From Actinobacillus equuli (GTDB lineage Bacteria; Pseudomonadota; Gammaproteobacteria; Enterobacterales; Pasteurellaceae): a stretch of DNA of 64,000 nt. How positions within the stretch are numbered: position 1 is the first letter of the stretch; every line of letters starts with the position of its first letter. The position numbers and the translations under genes were made by a program. Below are positions 46,495-56,107 of this stretch, one piece after another. The stretch lies in the NCBI RefSeq assembly GCF_900636745.1, contig NZ_LR134310.1:496001-560000 (forward strand), written 5' to 3'. Below the pieces are notes generated by a model. The model did not search any database. It was not told the origin of the DNA and worked only from the letters and a program-made list of their open reading frames with translations.

Positions 46495-47460
46495 TTATGA
46501 TTTGAAGTGATCAAAGCCGACTTGAGACGGTACCGGTACTTGTTTGCCATTTTGGCGTAAAATCAGACCGCTTGCTGCCGGGATGATTTTACCGATACAG
46601 CTAACCTTAATCCCTTGAGAACGTAAAATTTGTTCCATTTCCGACCGCTTGTCATCCGATACGGTAAAACATAACTCATAATCTTCCCCACCGATTAAAG
46701 CGAAATGAAGCGCTTCTTGCTCACTATATTTAGCCATTAAATGTGCAGAAAGCGGTATGTTATCCAATTTGATTTCGGCGCCAACTTGACTGCGCGTTAG
46801 AATATGCCCTAGATCCGCTAATAAGCCGTCTGAAATATCGATTGCACAACGGGAAAATGCTCGTAATGCCAGTCCTAATTCCACTCTTGGCGTAGGTCGT
46901 AAATGGCGTTGCACTAAATAGCGGTCGGATTCGTCCGAAATTTTGCAATTACTCAACAACAGCGATAAACCGGCTGCACTATCCCCTAAACTGCCGGAAA
47001 CAAAAATCCAATCACCTACTTTTGCTTGATGTCGAAACAATCCTTGATCTTTAGGTAAAATACCTTGTGCGGTAAGCGTTAGCGAAAGCGGACCGCCGGT
47101 GGTATCGCCACCAATCAAATCAACATGATAACGATCTAACACGGAAAATAAACTTTGGCTAAACTCAGCAAGCCATTGATGATCAACTTTCGGTAATGTT
47201 AACGCTAAAGAAACCCAAGCGGGAGTTGCGCCCATTGCAGCTAAATCACTTAAATTAACCGCCAATGTTTTATAAGCTAAATCCGCAGCTGAAATAGACG
47301 GAAGAAAATGCGTTCCCGATACAAGCGTATCGGTAGTAATCGCTAAACGTTCATCCGGCTTTAAGGTAGTAACAGCACAGTCATCACCTACGGATAAATC
47401 AACATCTGAACGCACATTGTTACGCTGAAAATATTGTGCAATAACTTCAAATTCCGTCAT
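46495..47460 (-). CDS. thiL: Thiamine-monophosphate kinase
   Basis: 321 residues from ATG 47460 (MTEFEVIAQYF), preceded by CGGAGGA. ThiL phosphorylates thiamine monophosphate to thiamine diphosphate, the active cofactor (used, for example, by Dxs in this window). It has the AIR-synthase fold: SVGDDCAVTTL (about 24-34) and TTDTLVSGTHFLP, the metal site DLIGGDTTGGPLSLT, FVSGSLGDSAAGL and CAIDISDGLLADLGHI. A hairpin terminator stands between it and nusB. An uptake signal lies within at 46643-46652. Confidence 0.95.
   Translation of the reverse strand: MTEFEVIAQYFQRNNVRSDVDLSVGDDCAVTTLKPDERLAITTDTLVSGTHFLPSISAADLAYKTLAVNLSDLAAMGATPAWVSLALTLPKVDHQWLAEFSQSLFSVLDRYHVDLIGGDTTGGPLSLTLTAQGILPKDQGLFRHQAKVGDWIFVSGSLGDSAAGLSLLLSNCKISDESDRYLVQRHLRPTPRVELGLALRAFSRCAIDISDGLLADLGHILTRSQVGAEIKLDNIPLSAHLMAKYSEQEALHFALIGGEDYELCFTVSDDKRSEMEQILRSQGIKVSCIGKIIPAASGLILRQNGKQVPVPSQVGFDHFKS
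46643..46652 (-). repeat. Uptake signal sequence copy inside thiL
   Basis: The minus strand reads ACAAGCGGTC within the coding sequence. Confidence 0.8.
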
Positions 47461-47483
47461 TTTTCCTCCGTTAAATAACAAAA

Positions 47484-47513
47484 AAAGAAGGCGAGCCAAT
47501 GCTCACCTTCTTT
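47484..47513 (-). terminator. Intrinsic terminator between nusB and thiL
   Basis: AAAGAAGGCGAGC and GCTCACCTTCTTT pair with one mismatch over a 4-base loop; on the minus strand a T7 tract follows. It ends only about 20 bases before the thiL ATG, so thiL and pgpA depend on read-through or an unseen promoter. Confidence 0.85.
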
Positions 47514-47524
47514 CGATAAATAAA

Positions 47525-47938
47525 TTATTTACGACCTAAAGCCGGTGCTAATTTATCTAAAATACCGTTGATATATTTATGGCTATCGTCTGAACCGAAT
47601 ACTTTCGCTACTTCAATACCTTCATTAATTACTACTTTATAAGGTACATCAAGTTCATATTTTAATTCATATGCTGAAAGGCGTAAGATAGTACGTTCAA
47701 TTGGATCAACCTCATCTTCCGCACGATCTAAAAATGGGCGAAGCTCGCTATCAATCGCTTCTACATATAAAACCGTACCTCGTAATAGTTTACGGAAATA
47801 AGGTAACTCAACACCATTCATATCTTGGTCTGTTACAAACGATAATTCAACTTCTTCTATACTGTTTTGCGATACATACCAAGAATAAAGAGCCTGAACC
47901 GCACACTCTCTGGCACGGCGACGTGGAGAAACTTTCAT
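47525..47938 (-). CDS. nusB: Transcription antitermination factor NusB
   Basis: 137 residues from ATG 47938 ([20 protein letters not shown]), preceded by AGAGG; the longer frame would add 26 residues not found in the family. NusB binds boxA RNA with NusE (S10) in rRNA antitermination. The N-terminal Arg-rich helix contacts RNA, and the C-terminal [27 protein letters not shown] block (about 103-129) is the family signature. In E. coli it follows ribH; here ribH is not next to it. It lies upstream of thiL and pgpA. Confidence 0.96.
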   Translation of the reverse strand: MKVSPRRRARECAVQALYSWYVSQNSIEEVELSFVTDQDMNGVELPYFRKLLRGTVLYVEAIDSELRPFLDRAEDEVDPIERTILRLSAYELKYELDVPYKVVINEGIEVAKVFGSDDSHKYINGILDKLAPALGRK

Positions 47939-48063
47939 AAAACCTCTGCGTTTATTATAAAGAGCAAAATGGCGGCATCTCAATAAACCGCCACACAAAA
48001 ATTCGTACGCAATCAATAAATAACTTATTGCGATTTAAGCAAGAGATTTTAACACAATTTATC

Positions 48064-49362
48064 CTATTTTGGCGGTAATTTCTGTGAAGAATGCGAGGAA
48101 ATTTGCTGTTTTCCACTTTTAACAATATAAGGTGTAACGAAAATAACTAATTCGCGCTTACTGATCCTATCACTGGAATGGCTAAATAACTTTTTAATGA
48201 CCGGAATTGAACCTAAAATCGGCACTCTGTCCTCACCTTTTGCGGTTAAATGCTGAAAAATACCGCCTAGCACAATAGTTTCACCATGCTTAGCGAATAC
48301 TTGCGTATTTAATTCCTGTTTATCAATCGTTACTAAACCATGAACTGTCGAACTGGTTGAATTCGGCGAATTTTGTGTCACCACCAAATCAAGCAAAATT
48401 TGATTATCGTTTGAAATATGCGGCGTGACCTGTAGCCCTAAAACGGCTTCTTTAAATTCGATATTTTTCACTTCATCTTTACGGTTATAAAGCACATACG
48501 GAATTTCAGTCCCTTGCTTAATACTCGCCGGTTTCTTATTAGTGGTCAGTAAACGAGGGCTGGCAATAATTTCCACATCATTTTCTTGCTCTAAAGCGGT
48601 TAATTCCAAATCAAGCACTCGTCCATTAATTTTTGCCACTTGTAGCGCAATAGAAGCGGCATTATTTACCGGAAAATTTACGTTTAAATGGTTAGTATTC
48701 GGTAGTCCATTCGCTTCAAGCGAACCAGCGACTTTATGATGTCCGTTTGTCGGAGAAAACATTCCCCAGCGTACCCCAAGCTCTTGCAAATTTTCACTAC
48801 TTATTGTGACTATCCTTGCTTCAATCGCAATCTGCTCAGTCGGTTTATCCAGATTTCTAATTAATTTCACGATATTTTTCATCGATTCTGGGCTATCTTT
48901 AATTATCAAACTATTACTACGATCATCAAAATGTAGATAGCCGTTTTCCGATAAAAAATTACCACTACCTTTGGTTAAAGATTCAATCACTTCCGCTGCC
49001 TTCGCATAATCTAATTTTATTGTCTTAGTAATCAACTTAGGTTTCAATACATCCGGATTTACAGCTATTGGCATAGCCGCTTTCTCATCTTTTTTGTGTC
49101 CAATAAAATAGATCTGGTTTTCATACGCACTGCTGAGCTTATTTGCTCGAGTAATACTTTTTAACACGCTATCAAAATCGCTATTTTCAATTCTTAATGT
49201 AGTATTTGTTTCAATATTGCCGCTTAACACAATATTTTTGCCGTATTCTTCGGCTAAATAACTTAAAACTTCCGCTGTCGGCGCATTTTTCAGCGAGATA
49301 GAAAAAGTATTTGCCATAACCGGCGTTAATATCAAAAGGAGCAACAAAATCACTCTTCGCAT
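48064..49362 (-). CDS. comE: Competence secretin ComE (PilQ type)
   Basis: 432 residues. A signal peptide (about 1-18, ending VMA) precedes two small STN/N1-type periplasmic domains (about 20-165) and the secretin domain (about 170-415), with the conserved VEIIASPRLLTTNKKPASI, QVTPHI and GGIFQ blocks of the outer-membrane barrel. ComE forms the pore through which type IV pili and incoming DNA pass. Last gene of comABCDE. It ends shortly before nusB; no comF is adjacent here, unlike the H. influenzae operon. Confidence 0.94.
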   Translation of the reverse strand: MRRVILLLLLILTPVMANTFSISLKNAPTAEVLSYLAEEYGKNIVLSGNIETNTTLRIENSDFDSVLKSITRANKLSSAYENQIYFIGHKKDEKAAMPIAVNPDVLKPKLITKTIKLDYAKAAEVIESLTKGSGNFLSENGYLHFDDRSNSLIIKDSPESMKNIVKLIRNLDKPTEQIAIEARIVTISSENLQELGVRWGMFSPTNGHHKVAGSLEANGLPNTNHLNVNFPVNNAASIALQVAKINGRVLDLELTALEQENDVEIIASPRLLTTNKKPASIKQGTEIPYVLYNRKDEVKNIEFKEAVLGLQVTPHISNDNQILLDLVVTQNSPNSTSSTVHGLVTIDKQELNTQVFAKHGETIVLGGIFQHLTAKGEDRVPILGSIPVIKKLFSHSSDRISKRELVIFVTPYIVKSGKQQISSHSSQKLPPK

Positions 49363-49373
49363 ACTTTTTCCTC

Positions 49374-49778
49374 CTATAATTTTAAGAGCACTGGAGTCGG
49401 AGACTCACAATTTTTCTCTGTTTGCCAATTAATGTAACGGATAGATTTTAAATCAATGTCTATAATCTGGATTAATTCATCCGCTAGCCAATCATTCACT
49501 TGTAAATCAAACAGTTGCTTTTGAGCATCCATCAAAATTGCTTTATAGTTATCCTGTTTCTTCACCACCCCGATAAATTTTAACTGTGCCAATTTTGCCG
49601 GCAAATAATGGGAATTTCGTTGTAACGGTAAGCTACAAGCGGTCAAATTTTCTGTATTTATTGCAATTTCCGACTCAGAAGAAATGTGGCTGTTTTCATC
49701 GGCTAATTTCTCACCATAAAATGGTTCAGCAATGCTTACTGATGAGAAAAATAATAAAATCCAAATATATTTACTCAT
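49374..49778 (-). CDS. comD: Competence protein ComD (PilP-like)
   Basis: 134 residues with a signal peptide (about 1-17, ending SIA) and a periplasmic body. By position and size it is ComD, the counterpart of the PilP component that bridges the inner-membrane platform and the secretin. The stretch LKFIGVVKKQDNYKAILMDA (about 67-86) resembles the small beta domain of that family. Its start overlaps the comC end by 8 bases. A full uptake signal with its T-rich tail lies inside at 49635-49650. Confidence 0.85.
   Translation of the reverse strand: MSKYIWILLFFSSVSIAEPFYGEKLADENSHISSESEIAINTENLTACSLPLQRNSHYLPAKLAQLKFIGVVKKQDNYKAILMDAQKQLFDLQVNDWLADELIQIIDIDLKSIRYINWQTEKNCESPTPVLLKL
49635..49650 (+). 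repeat. Uptake signal sequence copy inside comD
   Basis: ACAAGCGGTCAAATTT, a full extended signal within a DNA-uptake gene. Confidence 0.85.
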
Positions 49779-50298
49779 TTTTATCCTCTGTAACGATAAC
49801 AGTAGCTTTTAATTGCAACTGTTTTCCCACATTTAATTTAACCAAATCAATCTGTTTGAATTTTAATTTTTTAAGATTAGATAACGCCTTAATTAAATTA
49901 AATATTGTGACAACTTGATGATTTAAGGAAAAATATATTGACTTTTCTTGTTCTACATTCCATTGCATTTGCTCTAACTTTACCTGATGACGATTAAATA
50001 AATTTTGTAATTGTTGATTAAATTGGCTAATAGATTGTTCCTTTCTTTTAAAATCGTCATTATGTTTGGAAAGACTTTGATACAGCATATTCTTTTGGCT
50101 AATTTCGTCAGTTAATTGTTGCTGAACAAATAATAGTTCCTGCTGCCGATATTGTTCATAAAAATAACAATAAGACGGATAGCTAATAATTGAAACGAAC
50201 AATAAAACAAGAATTGTTTTAAAATAACGTTCAACAAATGATGACATCCTAAAAACATATCCTTGAGGAAATAAATAAAATCGATTAATAGAAAACAT
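49771..50298 (-). CDS. comC: Competence protein ComC (PilO-like)
   Basis: 175 residues. One membrane helix (about 28-45, TILVLLFVSIISYPSYCYF) is followed by a coiled coil rich in Gln, Glu and Leu (about 46-110) and a small C-terminal domain. This is the plan of PilO-type inner-membrane assembly proteins. It starts 2 bases before... that is, directly after comB (2-base gap) and overlaps comD by 8 bases, so the operon is tightly coupled. Sequence conservation in this family is low, so the call rests on position and topology as well. Confidence 0.84.
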   Translation of the reverse strand: MFSINRFYLFPQGYVFRMSSFVERYFKTILVLLFVSIISYPSYCYFYEQYRQQELLFVQQQLTDEISQKNMLYQSLSKHNDDFKRKEQSISQFNQQLQNLFNRHQVKLEQMQWNVEQEKSIYFSLNHQVVTIFNLIKALSNLKKLKFKQIDLVKLNVGKQLQLKATVIVTEDKNE

Positions 50299-50300
50299 TC

Positions 50301-50822
50301 TTACTCCCTTAATACGATGTTCAAACTAAATTCAACTTGATGTTGATCATTTATTTGAAAATTAACTAATGAATATTTAAATGCTTTTTGTTCGGATAAA
50401 TATTTTTCTAACCGCTCAAATTGGATGGATTGCATTAATATACCGGTTATTGTCATACTTGGAATCTCATTATGTTCCAGTATGACCGTATCTATTCCAC
50501 CTTGTGCTAAAGGCAAGCGTTGCAATAAATCTAAGAACATATTCACTTGCCTTTCAGTTAACGTTTCACTTAGATGAACATTTGATAAGCTTCGTCCTTG
50601 TTCTAATTTGCTATTCAGTCGTTCCAATTCTGTTTTTAGCTGCTGATTCTGGCTTACAAGCGGTCTATTTTGCTGAGAAATTTGCCAAGCACTCGATTGC
50701 AAATATATAGCGAGACTGAGTGCCATCATGCCAATAATAAATAACCAATAAAATCGGCTATAAATTTTGCGTTTCCATTGCCTTATTCGCCAATCGGTTA
50801 AATTTATCCCTTGCCATTCCAT
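50301..50822 (-). CDS. comB: Competence protein ComB (PilN-like)
   Basis: 173 residues. A short cytoplasmic N-terminus with GINLTDWRIRQWKRK (about 5-19), which resembles the conserved INLLPWRE-type motif of PilN that binds PilM, then one membrane helix (about 24-44), a coiled coil (about 55-85) and a periplasmic domain. It overlaps comA by 19 bases and is followed by comC after 2 bases. An uptake signal lies within at 50656-50665. Confidence 0.86.
   Translation of the reverse strand: MEWQGINLTDWRIRQWKRKIYSRFYWLFIIGMMALSLAIYLQSSAWQISQQNRPLVSQNQQLKTELERLNSKLEQGRSLSNVHLSETLTERQVNMFLDLLQRLPLAQGGIDTVILEHNEIPSMTITGILMQSIQFERLEKYLSEQKAFKYSLVNFQINDQHQVEFSLNIVLRE
50656..50665 (+). repeat. Uptake signal sequence copy inside comB
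   Basis: ACAAGCGGTC within the coding sequence. Confidence 0.8.
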
Positions 50823-51490
50823 AAACTCGCCCCTAATGCGGTTACATATAAAAAAGGATCTTTTGTCGAACCAGGTAATTCAAGATGACTTAAATCGCAG
50901 TTGGCTTGTGTAAGGTCCGAACTAAACTCAAGCGCTTTCGCTGTTAATCTAAATGTTTTATTTTCTAAAGTGTAAACCCTGTCCTCTTGTGCTAAGGTTG
51001 AATTGGATAAGTAATTAAAACCACGAACAAAACAATAAAGTTCACAATCTAAAATCGTATCTGTTTGAAGTAAAAGTAAATCAGCATAATTTCTGCGTAG
51101 GGCATAAACGAGCACTCGAACCAAGCCATCATTCGGCAGTGGAAAGAGTTGGTAATCAAAATAAACTTCTTCTAATGCAATCGGTAATTCTCGGCATAAT
51201 ACTTGCACAATTTGGCGATAAATCATTGTTTGGCTGTAACTAAGAGGGAGAAAAAGATATTTTCGCCAAATATATTGGAAAGGAATTGAACGAACAAATG
51301 TAGAATTTTCAGGAAATTTAACCGCTTGTTGCCATGAAAAGTCATTATCTTCCGCTTTTACTTGCCAAGAAATCTCGGTTTTATTTTCTGGCACATTCTC
51401 CCAAACAAAGCAGCGATAAGCCTGATTTTCACTTACGCCAATTAATGAAGGTTTTTGCGTATTTTTCAGCAACTTGGCGAAACTTTTCAC
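50804..51490 (-). CDS. comA: Competence protein ComA (PilM-like)
   Basis: 228 residues, soluble, starting at GTG 51490 (after GGAG). First gene of the com operon and counterpart of the cytoplasmic PilM protein that joins PilN in the type IV pilus/DNA-uptake machine. The sequence is divergent; I see no clear nucleotide-binding motif. The call rests on the fixed order comA-B-C-D-E and the divergent PBP1A gene, as in H. influenzae. In Haemophilus this operon is driven by a CRP-S site; here I find only a weak half-site upstream (AGCGAAAAA, minus strand near 51549). Confidence 0.86.
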   Translation of the reverse strand: MKSFAKLLKNTQKPSLIGVSENQAYRCFVWENVPENKTEISWQVKAEDNDFSWQQAVKFPENSTFVRSIPFQYIWRKYLFLPLSYSQTMIYRQIVQVLCRELPIALEEVYFDYQLFPLPNDGLVRVLVYALRRNYADLLLLQTDTILDCELYCFVRGFNYLSNSTLAQEDRVYTLENKTFRLTAKALEFSSDLTQANCDLSHLELPGSTKDPFLYVTALGASLWNGKG

Positions 51491-51628
51491 AATTTTACTC
51501 CTTTAAATTGACTTTGTTTGATTTTTAAGCGGTTTTTTAGGTGTTTTTCGCTTATACTTATACCTTTGTAGTGTCTGTATATTGGCTATAAAATTTTATT
51601 TCGTCATTTACCAAAAGAGAATTTTTCG

Positions 51629-54214
51629 ATGAAGATCGCAAAAATAATATTAAGTGCTTTTCTTTCTCTCATTATTTTGGGGGGGATTGTCGCCGGCATA
51701 GCGTATTTCCATATCAAAGAAAGCCTACCAAATGTTTCAACATTAAAAAGTGTTGAATTACAACAGCCGATGCAAATATTCACGGCTGACGGCAAACTCA
51801 TTGGTGAAGTGGGTGAACAGCGCCGTATTCCAGTAAAACTGGCAGAAATTCCACAAACGCTCATTGATGCAATCATTGCAACCGAGGACGTTCGTTTCTA
51901 CGATCATAAAGGTATCGACCCTAAAGGGATCATGCGTGCTATCTGGCGTTCTAGTCAGGGAGATACTCAAGGAGCAAGTACAATTACGCAACAGCTAGCA
52001 AGAAATTTCTTCTTAACGCCGGAACGTAATATAGAGCGGAAAATCAAAGAAGCTATCTTAGCGCTTGAGATCGAGAAAGTACTGAGCAAAGATGAAATTC
52101 TTGAACTTTACCTGAATAAAATTTATCTGGGTTACCGTTCTCACGGAGTGGCGGCAGCTGCCAAAACCTATTTCGGTAAATCGTTAGAACAACTCAGTTT
52201 AAGTGAAATGGCGATTATTGCCGGTTTGCCTAAAGCACCTTCTACCATGAATCCGCTTTACTCGGTAAAACGTGCCGAAGCACGCCGTAATGTTGTATTA
52301 GGCCGAATGTTAGAAGTCGGTAAAATTACCCAGCAGCAATATGATCAAGCAAAAGCAGAACCTGTAAAAGCAACGTTCTACGGTACGGCTTTAGAATTTA
52401 GAGCGGATTATGTAACCGAAATGGTTCGCCAAGAGATGGTGAAACGTTATGGCGAAGACGTTGCATATAACAAAGGTTTTAAAGTGTATGCAACCGTACT
52501 TTCCACTGACCAAAAAGCGGCTCAAGACGCATTAAGTGAAAACTTAATTAATTATGACCGCCGCCACGGTTGGCGTGGAGCTGAAAAGCTTTGGAACGAC
52601 AAAAGTGCTTGGGATGATGAGAAAATTATCGAACACCTAAGCAAATTACCAAATTCAGAACCTTTCGTTGGTGCAGCGGTTGTTGCTATCACCAAAAATG
52701 GTTATACCATTATGTTAGCTAACGGCGATAAAGCCGAATTGAAAAAATCAAATGCAACATTTGGCAAATCAATTAAATTAAATGTTGGTGAACAAATTTG
52801 GGTTCGCCAAACAAAAACAGGTGGCGATTGGCAACTAGGTCAGATTCCTGAAGTAAACTCAGCATTGGTGTCATTAAACAGTGATAACGGTGCAATTGAA
52901 GCGATCGTAGGTGGATTTAGCTTTGAACAAAGTCGCTTTAATCGAGCGACCCAATCTTTAGTTCAAGTTGGTTCATCAATCAAACCGTTTATTTATACCG
53001 CGGCAATGAATAAAGGTTTAAGTCTTTCAACCACGCTGAGCGATTCACCGATTACGATTATTAAGCGCGGACAAAAGCCGTGGACGCCAAAAAATGCGGA
53101 TAATCGATATGAAGGTCCACTACGTTTACGTGTTGCATTAGGTAAATCAAAAAATATGGTTGCAATCCGCACCTTACAAATGGCGGGTTTAGACTATGTT
53201 GCCGAATATTTAGAACGTTTTGGTTTCAGTCGTGATCAATTTATGGCAACCGAAGCACTAGCACTAGGTGCAGCTTCTTTTACGCCGCTAGAAATGGCTC
53301 GTGCCTATGCTGTATTCGATAACGGCGGTTACTTGATTGATCCTTATATTATTGATCGTATTTTAGATAACCAAGGCAATGAATTATTTAAAGCAAATCC
53401 GGCCATTGCTTGTGTCGAATGTGATCATATTCCGGTGAAATATCCTGAACCGGCTTATTTTGACGGTGTGAAAATTCATGATGAAGAACAGCTACGTGAA
53501 GCATTTGGTACACCAAGCGAAGAAAGTGTTACGGAAGAAGTAGAAGCGGAAGAGTCAACTGAATCTGAACCGGAGATCAAGCCGGCAGTGAAAACAAATG
53601 CGCCGAGCTTAATGACAGAAGCAACTCAAAACTCTTCAGAAGTTCGTTATGCTCCTCGTGTGATTAGCGGTGAACTTGCTTTCTTAATGCGTAGTGCATT
53701 AAATAGTGCAATCTATGGTGAACCGGGACAAGCTTGGAACGGTACCAGTAAAGCACTTGCTAATGACTTCAAACGTAAAGATATAGGCGGAAAAACCGGT
53801 ACTACAAACAATTCAAAAGTGACTTGGTATGCTGGTTTCGGCGCTAATATCGTAACGACCGTTTATGTCGGGTTCGATGATAACAAACGTGATTTAGGTC
53901 GTGGAGAAGCAGGAGCAAGAACTGCGATGCCGGCATGGGTTAAATATATGAAAGTGGCATTAAAAGATAAACCTGAGCGTAACTTCCCGATACCTCAAAA
54001 TATTGTTGAAGCAAAAATTGATTCAACAAGTGGTTTCTTAGGCAGCAATTTAACTGAGTACTTTATCAAGGGTACTGAACCAACGAAAAAATATATCGTT
54101 GAAAAAGCCTATAAACTGCCACAATCTCAGGATAAACAGTTACATATCGAACAACGTTTAGGCTTACCGCCTAAAGGAGTTTTGAGCTCACCGGAAGGTA
54201 GCGAATTATTCTAA
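51629..54214 (+). CDS. mrcA: Penicillin-binding protein 1A
   Basis: 861 residues, bifunctional class A PBP that polymerises and cross-links peptidoglycan. A short cytoplasmic start and one membrane helix (about 5-27) lead to the glycosyltransferase domain (catalytic Glu86 in ATEDVRFYDHKGID; later GASTITQQLARNFFL). The transpeptidase domain has Ser449 in GSSIKPF, the SxN-type LGKSKNMVAIR, and KTG in GGKTGTTNNSK. An acidic stretch (about 635-660) interrupts the C-terminal half. It diverges from comA, an arrangement shared with Haemophilus (ponA). A strong terminator follows. Confidence 0.96.
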   Translation: MKIAKIILSAFLSLIILGGIVAGIAYFHIKESLPNVSTLKSVELQQPMQIFTADGKLIGEVGEQRRIPVKLAEIPQTLIDAIIATEDVRFYDHKGIDPKGIMRAIWRSSQGDTQGASTITQQLARNFFLTPERNIERKIKEAILALEIEKVLSKDEILELYLNKIYLGYRSHGVAAAAKTYFGKSLEQLSLSEMAIIAGLPKAPSTMNPLYSVKRAEARRNVVLGRMLEVGKITQQQYDQAKAEPVKATFYGTALEFRADYVTEMVRQEMVKRYGEDVAYNKGFKVYATVLSTDQKAAQDALSENLINYDRRHGWRGAEKLWNDKSAWDDEKIIEHLSKLPNSEPFVGAAVVAITKNGYTIMLANGDKAELKKSNATFGKSIKLNVGEQIWVRQTKTGGDWQLGQIPEVNSALVSLNSDNGAIEAIVGGFSFEQSRFNRATQSLVQVGSSIKPFIYTAAMNKGLSLSTTLSDSPITIIKRGQKPWTPKNADNRYEGPLRLRVALGKSKNMVAIRTLQMAGLDYVAEYLERFGFSRDQFMATEALALGAASFTPLEMARAYAVFDNGGYLIDPYIIDRILDNQGNELFKANPAIACVECDHIPVKYPEPAYFDGVKIHDEEQLREAFGTPSEESVTEEVEAEESTESEPEIKPAVKTNAPSLMTEATQNSSEVRYAPRVISGELAFLMRSALNSAIYGEPGQAWNGTSKALANDFKRKDIGGKTGTTNNSKVTWYAGFGANIVTTVYVGFDDNKRDLGRGEAGARTAMPAWVKYMKVALKDKPERNFPIPQNIVEAKIDSTSGFLGSNLTEYFIKGTEPTKKYIVEKAYKLPQSQDKQLHIEQRLGLPPKGVLSSPEGSELF

Positions 54215-54257
54215 AAAATAATGTAAAAATTTGGAGATAATCTCTTCTATAAGGTTG

Positions 54258-54300
54258 AAATTAGGTGTGATTTCTTGAGATAATCACACCTAATTTTATT
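54258..54300 (+). terminator. Terminator of mrcA
   Basis: AAATTAGGTGTGATT (54258-54272) and its exact complement (54282-54296), 15-bp stem, then TATT. Confidence 0.88.
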
Positions 54301-54372
54301 TTGGGCGATTTGTGGCATCTATACTATTTGAATTAATCGAAAAATCATAATTGTAAAATTTTTCGCAAAACA

Positions 54373-54417
54373 GACCGCTTGCCATTGCTAATTGAAGGCA
54401 GTAAGGCATAAGCGGTC
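54373..54417. repeat. Outward/inward uptake-signal pair upstream of aroK
   Basis: GACCGCTT (54373-54380) and AAGCGGTC (54410-54417) are opposed in the mrcA-aroK gap and could pair as an 8-bp stem in the aroK leader. Confidence 0.6.
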
Positions 54418-54477
54418 GTTTTCTTTCCACAAGTCGAGTTGTTTAAATTTAGTTGTCGAATAAATGAAGAAAAAATA

Positions 54478-54999
54478 ATGGCTGAAAAACGTAATATTTT
54501 CTTAGTAGGTCCAATGGGAGCAGGGAAAAGCACTATTGGTCGCCAGCTGGCACAAATGTTGAATATGGATTTTATTGATTCCGATTCTGTAATTGAAGAA
54601 CGTGCTGGCGCAGATATTGATTGGATCTTCGATGTAGAAGGTGAAGCGGGTTTCCGTAAACGCGAAGAAAGAATTATTAATGAATTAACCCAAAATCAAG
54701 GGGTTGTACTTTCAACCGGTGGTGGTTCAGTATTATCAAAAGATAATCGAAACGTACTTTCTGCTAGAGGTATTGTGATCTACTTAGAAACCACGGTAGA
54801 TAAACAATTTGAGCGTACGCAACGTGATAAAAAACGACCTTTACTTCAAACGGAAGATCCACGTAAAACCCTTGAAGAGTTAGCAAAAGTTCGTAATCCG
54901 TTATACGAAGAAATTGCTGACATTACACTACAAACCGATGAACAAAGTGCAAAAGTTGTTGCGACTCATATCATCGAGTTAATTGATAATTTACAGTAA
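54478..54999 (+). CDS. aroK: Shikimate kinase I
   Basis: 173 residues from ATG 54478 ([19 protein letters not shown]), the same length as E. coli AroK; the frame opens 13 codons earlier without support. It phosphorylates shikimate at position 3. Walker [16 protein letters not shown] (about 11-25), substrate contacts [18 protein letters not shown] and STGGGSVL, and the lid region [11 protein letters not shown] are present. aroB and dam follow in one run, as in E. coli though without damX. Confidence 0.97.
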   Translation: MAEKRNIFLVGPMGAGKSTIGRQLAQMLNMDFIDSDSVIEERAGADIDWIFDVEGEAGFRKREERIINELTQNQGVVLSTGGGSVLSKDNRNVLSARGIVIYLETTVDKQFERTQRDKKRPLLQTEDPRKTLEELAKVRNPLYEEIADITLQTDEQSAKVVATHIIELIDNLQ

Positions 55000-55015
55000 C
55001 CACAAGGGGCAAGAT

Positions 55016-56104
55016 ATGTTACAAGTGAATGTTGAATTAAAAGAACGTCGTTATCCGATTATTATTGGAGCCGGCCTGTTAGCGGATCCGCAAAGTTATG
55101 CTCCGTTAAAAGCCGGTGACAAAGTGATGATTGTCTCTAATCCAACAGTTGCTGAACATTATCTTGCCACAGTTCAAGATACGTTGACTAAACTAGGTTG
55201 TTGTGTTGATTACGTATTAATTCCAGATGGGGAAAAATACAAAACGTTAGATTCGCTCAATATGATTTTCACCGCATTATTGGAAAAAAATCATAACAGA
55301 GACACTACCCTTCTTGCATTAGGTGGTGGTGTTATTGGGGATGTGGCAGGCTATGCTGCAGCTTCTTATCAACGAGGCATCCGTTTTATTCAAATCCCGA
55401 CAACCCTATTGGCGCAAGTAGATTCCTCCGTAGGTGGGAAAACGGCAGTAAACCACCTTCTAGGTAAGAATATGATCGGTGCGTTTTACCAACCGCTTTC
55501 GGTAATTATTGATACGAATAGCTTACACACCTTAGCTAAACGTGAAGTAAGTGCCGGCTTAGCCGAAGTCATCAAATACGGTGCTATTTTTGATCTCACC
55601 TTCTTTGAATGGTTAGAACAAAATATTGATAAACTTGTTGCCCTTGATCAAAACTCATTGGAATACTGTATCCAGCGTTGCTGCCAATTAAAAGCCGATG
55701 TTGTCGCTCGAGATGAGACCGAAAAAGGCGATCGTGCTTTACTGAATTTAGGTCATACGTTCGGTCATGCCATTGAAGCGCATATGGGATACGGTAATTG
55801 GTTGCACGGTGAAGGCGTATCAGTCGGAATGCTTGAAGCAGCAGAATTATCGCGTATTCTCGGCGACTTAACCGAACAAGACGTAGCTCGTCTTGAGAAG
55901 TTATTAGCTCGCGCGATTTTACCGACAATCTCTCCGGATAATATGGAACCGACGGAATATCTTCCTTATATGTGGCGAGACAAAAAAGTACTAGGCGGTC
56001 AATTACGTCTAATCTTACTTAAATCACTTGGTCAAGCCTATATCAGCGCACAAGCAACTGAAGCGCAAGTATTAGCAGCAATAGAACGCTTCACCCAACG
56101 CTAA
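55016..56104 (+). CDS. aroB: 3-dehydroquinate synthase
   Basis: 362 residues from ATG 55016 ([15 protein letters not shown]), preceded by AGGGG; same length as E. coli AroB. It converts DAHP to 3-dehydroquinate with NAD+ and a metal ion. Motifs: [20 protein letters not shown] (about 103-122), [19 protein letters not shown], metal ligands in [19 protein letters not shown] and [10 protein letters not shown]. Between aroK (16-base gap) and dam (3-base gap). Confidence 0.97.
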   Translation: MLQVNVELKERRYPIIIGAGLLADPQSYAPLKAGDKVMIVSNPTVAEHYLATVQDTLTKLGCCVDYVLIPDGEKYKTLDSLNMIFTALLEKNHNRDTTLLALGGGVIGDVAGYAAASYQRGIRFIQIPTTLLAQVDSSVGGKTAVNHLLGKNMIGAFYQPLSVIIDTNSLHTLAKREVSAGLAEVIKYGAIFDLTFFEWLEQNIDKLVALDQNSLEYCIQRCCQLKADVVARDETEKGDRALLNLGHTFGHAIEAHMGYGNWLHGEGVSVGMLEAAELSRILGDLTEQDVARLEKLLARAILPTISPDNMEPTEYLPYMWRDKKVLGGQLRLILLKSLGQAYISAQATEAQVLAAIERFTQR

Positions 56105-56107
56105 TTT

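Noticed and set aside
51540-51560. CRP-S site at comA
   Set aside because: Only one half (AGCGAAAAA on the minus strand) resembles the element; the other half has almost no match.
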